From positions 186,001-250,000 of the forward strand of contig JAAOOA010000374.1 in the NCBI GenBank assembly GCA_012861695.1: a stretch of 64,000 nt of DNA, in the 5' to 3' direction. The stretch comes from Trematomus loennbergii (Eukaryota; Chordata; Actinopteri; Perciformes; Nototheniidae). Both the position numbers and the translations under genes were made by a program. Shown in pieces: positions 21,996 to 32,519 of the stretch. The first letter of the stretch is position 1. Each line of letters begins with the position of its first letter. The notes beneath the pieces are model-generated. The model did no database searches, was not told where the DNA came from, and saw only the letters and a program-made list of their open reading frames with translations.

Positions 21996-23330
21996 GCAAA
22001 ATGCTTTCCTGTATTGTTCCCACTGGGCATTAACACCTACCGTGATTCGAGGCCCCGCAAGATAACATTAGCACGCTATTTGAATATGCGTGTTTTAAAT
22101 GCTGATGTTAGGTTTGCACAAAATATAGAATACATTTTTTATGCTCAGTATTTGTCTGAGGTGCAACAGGTATTGTCCAGTGTGTCTATTGCATTGCGAA
22201 AAGGCAAAGCAGGCTTTCCATCCAAACCTATAGAAGATAATTTGTTGAATCAGGAAACCATAAGAAAACTGTTGAATTTGATGATGGCTTTCGTTTTCTC
22301 TCACCTATTAGAGGTACTCCAGCATTTTGGCAGCGCGCACAGAGTGACCTCCTCGCTTGTGTGCGTCAACTTGGTGTGCCTACCTGGTTTTGTTCATTCT
22401 CTTCGGCTGATCTTAGGTGGGCAAATTTACTCGACGCTATTTTAAAACAGGAAGGTAGAACACAGACCGCTGAAGATTTAGATTGGGCAGACAGATGTGA
22501 ACTCTTGCGTCGTAATCCTGTGACAGCGGCCAGGATGTTTGACTATAGATGGAATTGTTTTTTGAAAGAAGTACTTATGTCCCCTTCACACCCAATTGGC
22601 AAGATTGTAGATTATTTCTATCGCGTGGAATTTCAGCAGCGTGGCTCACCTCATGTGCATTGCTTGTTTTGGATTGAGAATGCACCCAAAATTGATAAGA
22701 ATACAGATGAAGAGGTGATTCAATTCATCGACACATATGTGACATGTGAATTACCATCACAAGATGAGCCGTTAAAGGACATTGTGACATCTGTGCAACA
22801 GCATTCCAAAAGACACTCTAAAACGTGTAAGAAAAATAACACCGTTTGTCGATTTAATTTCCCCAGGCCAGCTACTGCTAGTACATTTATATGTCGCAGC
22901 AGTGAAGATCAATGCTTAGCAGAATGTAGCTGTAACTTGACACCATGCGAGTGTGTAAAATTAGAGTCTTTGGCCGAAAAAAAGGAGAAGAAGGAGTTTG
23001 CAGTTAAAATTCTGAACTCCGTCAAAAAGGCTCTTTCAGACGAAAATGTAACATTTGAAAGCCTGGAACAATTATTTGAAAGTGTGGGGATTAATCAAGC
23101 GATCTTCGAGGCTGCTTACAAATTGTTGGTAGAAAGACACACGTTGTATTGAAAAGACAAATTGGCGAAGTCTGGATTAATCAATACAACAAACCACTGT
23201 TAAAATGCTGGAATGCCAATATGGACATTCAGTATGTGGTCAATGCCTATGCATGTGTTGTCTATATAATTTCCTACATCTCCAAGGCAGAAAAGGAAAT
23301 GGGATTATTATTGGGTAATGCACATAAAGA
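21990..23330 (+). CDS. Rolling-circle replication initiator (HUH Rep, Helitron_like_N)
   Basis: Starts AKCFPVLFPLGINTYRD. The region DDGFRFLSPIRGTPAFW follows in a second frame, then the two-His motif RGSPHVHCLFW (HVH at 22,652-22,660), and the catalytic tyrosine motif YIISYISKAEK (Tyr at 23,263 and 23,275). Rep nicks one DNA strand through the Tyr residues with metal held by the His pair. Three frames are needed; T runs at 22,277-22,279 and 23,144-23,145 appear one base short. All motif residues are present, so the domain would be intact if those are sequencing errors. Confidence 0.85.
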
Positions 23331-24199
23331 AGCATCACAGCAGGGCAATCTAGATGCCAAGGATGCATTTAAAAAGTTAGGGAGTGTGTATTTACACAAC
23401 CGAGATGTGTGTGCCCAAGAGGCAGTCTACAGATTGACACACATGTCCCTGAAGACATGCTCTCGCTTGGTCCAATTTGTGCCAACAGGGAAAAATACAA
23501 TTAAAATAAGTAGGCCATTAAGTGTGTTAAAACAGATGGCAGATTCAAATAGTCTAACCACAGACAACATGTGGATGACCGGTTTTGTTGACCGTTACAA
23601 AAATCGGCCAAATGACGCGGTTTTTAATAATATGTGTTTGGCAACATTCGCATCCGAATACAGGGTTATGTCACAGAGTGAAAGTCTCAAAAATGCCATC
23701 GAACTCCAAAATAATTTCGGGTTTATTATTAAAAGAACGCGAACAAAAGCAGCAGTTGTGCGTTATGCAAAATTTTCCAAAACAAAGTCTCCGGAATTGT
23801 TTTTCTACAGCAATTTCCAATTGTTTCTGCCGTATCGCATGGACGAGCAGTTAAAGCCACACAATTGGGAAACGTGTGAAGACTTTTACACGAGCGGTCG
23901 AGTTAGATTTGCCGATGGATCCAGACAGCTGGTGAAATCAGTGGTCGACGCGAATAGAGCTTTGTTTGAACTTGATTCGGATGAATTACAAAAAATCCAA
24001 GACTCTTTAGACGGTAATGTAGATTTTGAAGACGCTTGGTGTGACCTGTGCCCCGAACAGGAATTGGAAAATCTTCAATGCAAAGAAGAGCGGGAACAAA
24101 TTGAAACCGTAGACGGGGAGCAAATAGACGCTATTCCTGATCTTGCCGTTAATAATCGGCAAATCGGCCATTTGGAAAAGACAAAGAATATTTTGAGCA

Positions 24200-25600
24200 G
24201 AAGCGAAGGGCTGAAATTAGTTCGGTCTCTAAACGAAACCCAAATGTCTATTTTCTATCAAATACGACAATGGTGTTTAGACAAAATCTCGGGTAAAAAT
24301 CCAGACCCGTTTCACGTATTTATAACAGGCGGTGCTGGGACGGGAAAGAGCCATTTGATCAAGGCTCTGCAGTATGAGACAGCCAGGTTGCTCTCAACAC
24401 TCTGTGAAAACCCTGATTCTGTGTGTGTGTTGTTGACTGCCCCAACTGGAATTGCTGCATACAATTTAGACGCAGCAACTATCCATAACACATTTAGCAT
24501 TGGCGTTAATTCAAAATTACCCTACACACCTTTAGGCGAGGAAAAAATAAATAGTCTGCGGGCCAAATATAGAGACGTGCAAATTTTAATTGTCGATGAA
24601 ATATCCATGGTCGATCACAAACTCATGGCATATATTCATGGCAGATTACGTCAAATTAAACAATGTAATGATTATTCCCCATTTGGTAGAGTTAGCGTGG
24701 TAGTTGTTGGAGACTTTTTCCAGCTGCCACCAGTGAAAGGAAATGCCTTGTATGTCGAGAAAGTAGGATTTAACCTGTGGCACAACCTATTTAGCATTGT
24801 AGAGCTTAAAACAATAGTCAGGCAGAAAGATATTGTTTTTGCGGAACTGCTAAATAGGTTGAGAACACGCTCAAAAGAAACAGCATTGTCAGCTAGTGAC
24901 ATTGATTTGTTGAAGAGCTGTGAAACAGGGGAAGAAAGTTCAGCATTACACATTTTCCCCACAAACGCTCAGGTTAATGATCACAATCTTGTGCAACTGT
25001 TGAAAACATGCCCGGAACATGTCGAAATAGAAGCTCAGGATACTGGTCATAACAGAAAAACTGGAAAACTTGAGTTAAAACATGGACATCACACCAACAT
25101 CTATCAGACATGTTTAGCGGAACGTTTGGTTCTCGGGGAAAATGCTCGTGTAATGTTGACCAAAAATATAGATGTAACGGATGGGCTTGTGAACGGGGTA
25201 TGCGGCACGGTGAGACACATAGTGATTTCACAAGGTGAAAGATTTCCTCAAACTGTGTACGTCCATTTTGACGATGACAGAGTTGGGGCACAGCGCAGGA
25301 AAGAGTCTGCAAATGCATCAAGTCATTTAGTGAACTGTACACCAATTTTTCCAGAAGAGGATAGAGTCACCGTTAAAGGTGGGTTGCGTCGCCAATTTCC
25401 CCTTAAACTGGCTTGGGCTTGTACAGTACATAAGGTGCAAGGGATAACTGTTGATAGAGCTGTGGTGTCACTTAAAAAAATATTTGCTGCTGGACAGGCA
25501 TATGTTGCATTAAGTCGTGTTACAAATTTATCAGGCTTAATCATTCAAGATTTTAAAGCTAATGCCATCTATTGTAAAACAAATGTTACGCAAGCAATTC
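24200..25600 (+). CDS. PIF1-family DNA helicase domain
   Basis: Part of a 1,059-codon frame (23,149-26,328). Walker A ITGGAGTGKSHLIKAL (around 24,328-24,351), Walker B ILIVDEISMVD (about 24,586-24,612), VVVGDFFQLPPVKG (motif III), and VALSRVTNLSGL near the end (motif VI). These are the SF1B/PIF1 motifs of Helitron helicases, which unwind the donor strand during rolling-circle transfer. The whole domain is uninterrupted. Confidence 0.93.
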
Positions 25601-25639
25601 AGTGCATGCCTCAGTTTCTACGTGAAGAAAGGATCCACC

Positions 25640-26328
25640 CCAAATTGCACACAGACAATTTTACTGTGTTTTTGACAAATGTGCAAAGTTTGACACGTCA
25701 TGTCGAAGATTTGACCCTTTGTACACAGCATTTGCAGCCTAACTGTATTGCTGTTACAGAGACATGGCTGCCTGCCGTCTCATCATTTGACGACATTAAC
25801 ATCAGTGGTTATACATTTGCTAGTTGTTCTCGAAGTGCATCTTACACCAGCGAGAACCCAGCATTGGTTGCTCTGCAAGACCAACAACATGGTGGTGTTG
25901 GCATATATAGTGCAAACAGTATTGAATTTAGTATTCTTCAAGTGCCAGATGTAAATTTAGAATGTATAGTGTACAACTGTTTGTCTCACGACATATTAAT
26001 TGCGGTAATTTATAGACCACCATCATATCCCATGTCTTTGTTTAAAGAACATTTAGGCAAATTACTAGATTTGTTAGATCTATTAGGTGACACAATTGCT
26101 GTGATGGGTGATTTCAATGATGACATTTTAAAAACATCAACAATTTGCAAATTTGTAACAGACAAAGGGTATGTGCAGCAAGTCACACAACCCACTACCG
26201 AAAAGGGCACATTAATTGACCATGTATATGTGAAAACAACACAGTATGATGTAGAATCAACTGTGTTGCCCACCTATTTCAGTGACCATGAGGGGATTCT
26301 GTGTTCTTTTGCACAACTGCTGAGGTAG
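25640..26328 (+). CDS. APE-type endonuclease domain fused to the Helentron helicase
   Basis: In the same frame as the helicase: FLTNVQSLTRHVED, CIAVTETWLPAV (the E of the 'TETW' block), AVIYRPPSYP, AVMGDFNDDIL and LPTYFSDHEGILCSF (the D-H pair). These match the active-site blocks of LINE-type apurinic-like endonucleases. A C-terminal EN separates Helentrons from canonical Helitrons. All blocks are present and the frame ends at a stop at 26,326-26,328. Confidence 0.9.
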
Positions 26329-26335
26329 AGTAACT

Positions 26336-26529
26336 TCAGACGTCAAGCAAATGTAGGTAGAAATTCTGTGTTTTTTCTTCACCTTGTGTTTCATCGTGCC
26401 AAATTATGCGCTTCTACAGTCTGTGAGATAGTTTATATCAGATCAAAACATCCCCCCCTAGTTTAATTTGGTATGTTTTTAGGTATCATCCCCCCCTGGT
26501 TTAATTTGGTATTTGTTTAGGTATCATCC
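26336..26529. other. Region right of the EN frame with a short tandem repeat
   Basis: Two copies of a unit of about 47 bp containing CTAGTTTAATTTGGTATG or CTGGTTTAATTTGGTATT (26,459 and 26,506), each next to a C run. This may include the 3' end of the Helentron, but no terminal hairpin was recognised. Confidence 0.4.
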
Positions 26530-26935
26530 CTCAAGTTCATCATCTTCAAAGCCCCTTCCTCATTCAAAATTATCCTCATCTATCGGCCCCCTAAACCACA
26601 TCCCTCCTTCCTCACTTAACTCCTCAAAACTAGCTTAATCCTCCTCTACTTTTCGACCTTAACATGACTATTGAGTCACCCACCTGCGAGCTGTCATTCA
26701 AATTCTCTACTCTAATAGACAATTTACTGTCAACCAAAACTTCACCTTCCCGACCCATGCCAAAAGACACATCCTCGACTTTGTCTTCTATAAAAACCTC
26801 CCAGTACCTTGGCGTAATGTTTGGCCCCACCCTTTCCCTCGATCCTATCATCTGCCAAGTAATCAAAACCAAATTTTACCAGCTCTGCAAAGATCTGACC
26901 CTCTCCCTGAAATTACAACAGTCTCATAGTTAGGA
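26530..26935 (+). pseudogene. CR1/L2-group LINE fragment (endonuclease joined to RT tail)
   Basis: Translations in shifting frames give LIYRPPKPHPSFL, IESPTCELSFKFSTLIDNLL, NFTFPTHAKRHILDFVF and YLGVMFGPTLSLDP. The first three are EN-domain blocks; the last is the conserved 'LGV-D' block near the end of the RT. The RT core between them is deleted. The sequence 26,610-26,705 is partly repeated at 26,975-27,080. It differs from the L2 copy at 39-44 kb. Confidence 0.7.
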
Positions 26936-27124
26936 ATTATTTATTAATTTATATAGTTATTCTGTCGGTCTTCAGTTCTTAAAATCTTCTCACTTAACTC
27001 CCCAAACTAGCTTCATCCTCCCTACTTTTCGACTTTAACATGACTATTGAGTCACCCAGCTGTCATTCAAATTGTTCTTTATTATGTCGGACCTGGTAGT
27101 TCATTTTTAGCGGCTTTATCTCCT

Positions 27125-27157
<33 letters not shown>

Positions 27158-27158
27158 C
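27125..27158. repeat. (CA)n microsatellite
   Basis: About 16 CA dinucleotides followed by A-rich sequence. Confidence 0.95.
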
Positions 27159-27169
27159 ACACATAAAAT

Positions 27170-28120
27170 AAAAAAAAATATTCATAAAATAATTATAAAA
27201 TAGGAATAAAAAGGCAATTAAGTTAAAAGTTATATTAAAAAGGTAGGTCTTCAGTTGTTAATAGTATGAACGCTCTCTGCTGGTCTAGTTGGGAGGGCAC
27301 ATTGGGGAGGGCGAAGTTCATTTTTATTGTGTTCAATATGTTCATAATTATTGTGTTCAATATGTTCAAAATAAGGTTTCTTTTTCCTGCATTACAACAG
27401 CATTTTTAATAACAAAATTATTGGCAAACATTAGGGCATATTTAGCAGATATTCCATACTGCACTAATAACATTTATCCACACATAGGGAAACCATTTTG
27501 TAAAATTATGCATCAATATTAAATGATGTCACTCATATGCTGTTGCTAATGCAGGTTTTGCTTTGCCTTCAATGTAGCCTAGAAAAGCAAAAGGCACTGG
27601 TAATTGGTACTCCCAGTTTACTGGGATGGGGTTCGATTCCCTGCGGTGTCCTGCTGGTTTCTTTGGCATGTACATTAAAGATCATATTATTTACTACTAT
27701 AATAATGATAATTATCAAAGTATTACTAATTAGTATCTCATACAACTGACACAAGCTTCCAAAAACTCTCAAAACTGTCAAGAAATATCAATAAAATAAG
27801 TATAAAATAGGAATAACATTCAATTCAGTTATAAGCTATATTACAAAGTTGGGACTTGGGTCTGCTCTTAAAAGTATGAAACTTTGTGCTGGTATAGTTG
27901 GGAGGGCACATTGGGGAGGGCGAAGTTCATTTTTATTTTTATTGTGTTCAATATGTTGTTAATACAAAAAGAAGGTTTGTATTTCCTGCATTACAACAGC
28001 ATTTCTAATTAAAAAATGTTTTATGGCAAACATGAGGGCATATTTAGCAGCTAATCCATACTGCACTAATGAAATAGTTATGGACTTATAGGGAAATAAA
28101 TGTTGGGAAGTTGTAGAGGT
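27170..28120. repeat. Diverged direct duplication (offset about 609 bp)
   Basis: Block 27,170-27,510 and block 27,785-28,120 share TTGGGAGGGCACATTGGGG (27,290 and 27,899), CCTGCATTACAACAGCATTT, and AGGGCATATTTAGCAG. The copies differ by several indels. The 27,510-27,785 segment between them has no recognisable gene. Confidence 0.75.
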
Positions 28121-28169
28121 CGTATTTACCATAATGTGAAGTATGTGGCCATTGGGATTGTTTTCCTTT

Positions 28170-31100
28170 GAGATATGAGAAAACCGTGTTTCATGGCGAG
28201 CATTGTGTTGCCATGGCAACTGCATTTGAGGAAATCTCAAAACTGACACATATATGTCTCGAGGGCTGTACCGTTAGCACACATGTGAAGTTTGAACACT
28301 TTTTGACAATTTACACAGGAGTTATAGCAATATGGTGCTTAACGGTGAGGGATGCGTTGCCATGGCAACAGCTTTTGAGTGTTGAGCTGTTGATGGCCGG
28401 ACCATTAACTGTCATCTGAAGTCTGGTGCAGTTTGGATCTTTTCCATTGACTTAAGACAACATCGTGTTTTGGCGAGTGATTCGTTGCCATGGAAACGGC
28501 ATATGAGACATCCAGATTTCACGTAGAGCTGTTGAGGGCCGGACCATTAACTGTCATCTGAAGTCTGGTGCAGTTTGGAACCTTTTCCATTGACTTAAGA
28601 CAACTCGTGTTTTGGCGAGTGATGCGTTGCCATGGAAACGGCATATGATGACACCAGAATTTCATAGCTGTTGAGGGCCGGACATTAATGTCATCTGAAG
28701 TCTGGTGCAGTTTGGACCTTTTCCATTGACTTAAGACAACATCGTGTTTTACGGCGTGATGCGTTGCCATGGAAACGGCATATGGATCTCAGATTTCACG
28801 TAGAGCTGTTGAGTCATGGACCAGTGATATAAAAGTGAAGATTGGGGGACGATGGGACCGTGTCCATTGATTAAGCACACGTGTTTTATGGCGAGGATGC
28901 GTTGCCATGGAAACGGCATACGGTGAGATCTCAGATTTCGCGTAGAGCTGTTGAGTCATGGACCAGTGATGTAAAAGTGAAGATGGGGGACGATGGGACC
29001 GTGTCCATTGATTTACAGCGACATCGTGTTTTACGGCGTGGGATGCGTTGCCATGGAAACGGCATACGGTGAGATCTCAGATTTCACGTAGAGCTGTTGA
29101 GTCATGGACCAGTGATATAAAGTGAAGACTGGGCGTGGACCGTGTTTCCATTGATTTACAGCGACACCGTGTTTTATGGCGAGTGATGCGTTGCCATGGA
29201 AACGGCATACGGTGAGATCTCAGATTTCGCGTAGAGCTGTTGAGTCATGGACCAGTAATATAAAAGTGAAGATTGGGGGACGATGGGACCGTGTCCATTG
29301 GATTTACAGCGACACCGTGTTTTATGGCGAGGGATTCGTTGCCATGGCAACAGCTTTTGAGGAAAACTCACTTTTGTCATATTAATGTGTTGAGGGCCGG
29401 ACCATTAACTGTCATCTGAAGTCTGGTGCCGTTTTGAACCGTTTCCATTGACTTAAGACAACATCGTGTTTTACGGCGAGTGATTCGTTGCCATGGAAAC
29501 GGCATATGATGACATCCCATAATTGGCGTAGAGCTGTTGAGGGCCGGACCATTAACTGTCATCTGAAGTCTGGTGCCGTTTTGAACCTTTTCCATTGAAT
29601 TAAGACAACATCGTGTTTTACGGCGTGGGATTCGTTGCCATGGAAACGGCATACGATGAGATCTCAGATTTCACCTAGAGCTGTTGAGGGCCGGACCATT
29701 AACTGTGATCTGAAGTCTGGTGCAGTTTGGAAGCTTTTCATAGGAGTAACGGAAACATGTTTTTTTGGCGAGGGATTCGTTGCCATGGCAACAGCTTTTG
29801 AGGAAAACTCACTTTTGTCATATTAATGTGTTGAGGGCCGGACCATTAACTGTCATCTGAAGTCTGGTGCCGTTTTGGAACGTTTTCCAATGACTTAAGA
29901 CAACATCGTGTTTTACGGCGTGGGATGCGTTGCCATGGAAACGGCATATGGTGAGATCTCAGATTTCACGTAGAGCTGTTGAGTCATGGACCAGTGATAT
30001 AAAAGTGAAGATTGGGGGACGATGGGACCGTGTCGATTGGATTTACAGCGACACCGTGTTTTATGGCGAGGAATGCGTTGCCATGGAAACGGCATACGTG
30101 AGATCTCAGATTTCGCGTAGAGCTGTTGAGTCATGGACCAGATGTAAAAGTGAAGATTGGGGGACGATGGGACCGTGTCGATTTGATTTACAGCGACATC
30201 GTGTTTTACGCGTGGGATGCGTTGCCATGGAAGCGGCATACGGTGAGATCTCAGATTTCACGTAGAGCTGTTGAGGCCGGACCATTAACTGTCATCTGAA
30301 GTCTGGTGTCGTTTTGAACCTTTTCCATTGAATTAAGACAACATCGTGTTTTACGGCGTGGGATGCGTTGCCATGGAAACGGCATATGGTGAGATCTCAG
30401 ATTTCACGTAGAGCTGTTGAGTCATGGACCAGTGATATAAAAGTGAAGATTGGGGGACGATGGGACCGTGTCGATTGATTTACAGCGACACCGTGTGTTT
30501 TATGGCGAGGAATGCGTTGCCATGGAAACGGCATACGGTGAGATCTCAGATTTCGCGTAGAGCTGTTGAGTCATGGACCAGTGATGTAAAAGTGAAGATT
30601 GGGGGACGATGGGACCGTGTCGATTTGATTTACAGCGACATCGTGTTTTACGGCGTGGGATGCGTTGCCATGGAAGCGGCATACGGTGAGATCTCAGATT
30701 TCACGTAGAGCTGTTGAGTCATGGACCAGTGATATAAAAGTGAAGATTGGGGGACGATGGGACCGTGTCCATTGGATTTACAGCGACACCGTGTTTTATG
30801 GCGAGGGATTCGTTGCCATGGCAACAGCTTTTGAGGAAAACTCACTTTTGTCATATTAATGTGTTGAGGGCCGGACCATTAACTGTCATCTGAAGTCTGG
30901 TGCAGTTTGGAACCATTTTCATAGGAGTAACAGCAACTTCGTGTTTTATGGCGAAGGATGCGTTGCCATGGAAACGGCATACGGTGAGATCTCAGATTTC
31001 GCGTAGAGCTGTTGAGTCATGGACCAGTGATATAAAAGTGAAGACTGGGGGACGATGGGACCGTGTCCATTGGATTTACAGCGACACCGTGTTTTATGGC

Positions 31101-31940
31101 GAGTGATACGTTGCCATGGAACGGCATACGGTGAGATCTCAGATTTCGCGTAGAGCTGTTGAGTCATGGACCAGTAATATAAAAGTGAAGATTGGGGGAC
31201 GATGGGACCGTGTCCATTGGATTTACAGCGACACCGTGTTTTATGGCGAGGGATTCGTTGCCATGGCAACAGCTTTTGAGGAAAACTCACTTTTGTCATA
31301 TTAAGTGTTGAGGGCCGGACCATTAACTGTCATCTGAAGTCTGGTGCCGTTTTGAACCGTTTCCATTGACTTAAGACAACATCGTGTTTTACGGCGAGTG
31401 ATTCGTTGCCATGGAAACGGCATATGATGACATCCCATAATTGGCGTAGAGCTGTTGAGGGCCGGACCATTAACTGTCATCTGAAGTCTGGTGCCGTTTT
31501 GAACCTTTTCCATTGAATTAAGACAACATCGTGTTTTACGGCGTGGGATTCGTTGCCATGGAAACGGCATACGATGAGATCTCAGATTTCACCTAGAGCT
31601 GTTGAGGGCCGGACCATTAACTGTGATCTGAAGTCTGGTGCAGTTTGGAAGCTTTTCATAGGATAACGGAAACATGTTTTTTTGGCGAGGGATTCGTTGC
31701 CATGGCAACAGCTTTTGAGGAAAACTCACTTTTGTCATATTATGTGTTGAGGGCCGGACCATTAACTGTCATCTGAAGTCTGGTGCCGTTTTGGAACGTT
31801 TTCCAATGACTTAAGACAACATCGTGTTTTACGGCGTGGGATGCGTTGCCATGGAAACGGCATACGGTGAGATCTCAGATTTCACGTAGAGCTGTTGAGG
31901 GCCGGACCATTAACTGTCATCTGAAGTCAAGTTGCAGCAG
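28170..31940. repeat. Satellite array, about 26 monomers of about 146 bp, each with an X-box-like palindrome
   Basis: GTTGCCATGGMAAC-type motifs recur at a spacing of 129-151 bp (mean about 145.5) from 28,207 to 31,845. Seven are the perfect palindrome GTTGCCATGGCAAC (28,207; 28,356; 29,338; 29,779; 30,812; 31,257; 31,696); most others are GTTGCCATGGAAAC. At least two monomer types alternate: one with GAGTCATGGACCAGTGATAT and one with GAGGGCCGGACCATTAACTG. A higher-order duplication with an offset of about 1,918 bp makes 29,160-29,960 and 31,080-31,880 nearly identical. Many open frames across it are repeat artefacts. Confidence 0.93.
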
Positions 31941-31949
31941 TTCTGACGC

Positions 31950-32440
31950 ACATGCAAAATTTGTTGAGTTTTCACATATGTGGCGGGGGTCAAAAGTGCG
32001 CGCGAAAGATTAAAATAATAATCAGAATAATAATAATAATAATCGGACCAATATCAATAATGTGCTCGTTTAGGCCGTTGGGCTACCTACTGTCATGATT
32101 TAGGCCACTTTTAATGGACTTTTACCCGTCTTTTTCCCTGTTTTTAGTGGGTTTTGCATGGTTATCGCTCGCTTTGCGAGCGACTAAATTGATCGTAACG
32201 ATATTAATTATGCGAGTTGCAATCACGTGGGCTTCGCCCACGTGACTGGGCTCGCGCGGACTATCTGCCGTTACTATTTCCGAACCTTTTCTGTGCTTTT
32301 TGCCGGTCGTTTTCCCTGTTTTTATGTGTTTTTCGCAGGTTTATCGGTCGCTGCGCGACCGACTTCAATAGGGTCTTCGCCGACCTATGGTCTCAGACCC
32401 TAATAATCGGACCAATATCAATAATGTGCTCGTTTACAGT
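31950..32440. repeat. Hairpin module bounded by a 36-bp direct repeat
   Basis: A 36-bp block containing CGGACCAATATCAATAATG occurs at about 32,038-32,073 and 32,401-32,436 (offset 363 bp). Between the copies are four hairpins: 32,165-32,183 (8-bp stem, TTT loop), 32,223-32,245 (10-bp stem, TTC loop), 32,344-32,362 (8-bp stem, TGC loop) and 32,371-32,400 (nested stems). The first and third lie in matching contexts (TTTTCCCTGTTTTTA upstream of both). It directly follows the satellite array and likely belongs to the same repeat family's right end. Confidence 0.7.
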
Positions 32441-32519
32441 GAACTGAGCTTGAGCGGCACATTCTATTCCAAATGTATTTCAAATGATGATGGTACAATA
32501 TTTTCTTGTGTTTACTTAC

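Larger units (their letters stand above)
12922..26335 (+). mobile_element. Helentron (Helitron-superfamily rolling-circle transposon), near-complete
   Basis: The order SGNH-like gene, C76-like domains, OTU domains, DUF6570-like module, HUH Rep, PIF1 helicase and APE-type endonuclease is seen on one strand over 12-13 kb. Rep plus PIF1 plus a C-terminal endonuclease and OTU is the known architecture of Helentrons in fish. The termini could not be fixed: I saw no convincing terminal hairpin or host TT target site, so the ends are approximate (left from the promoter-like unit, right from the end of the EN frame). The coding block from 17,493 is broken into several frames, mostly by apparent one-base losses in homopolymers. 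Confidence 0.8.

Noticed and set aside
28881..31570. Many 60-130-codon frames with RSQISRRAVESWT-like peptides
   Set aside because: Repeat translations on both strands of the satellite, no start context, splice site or domain.
28170..31940. CRISPR-like repeat array
   Set aside because: Repeats of about 146 bp without unique spacers in a eukaryotic context; this is a satellite.
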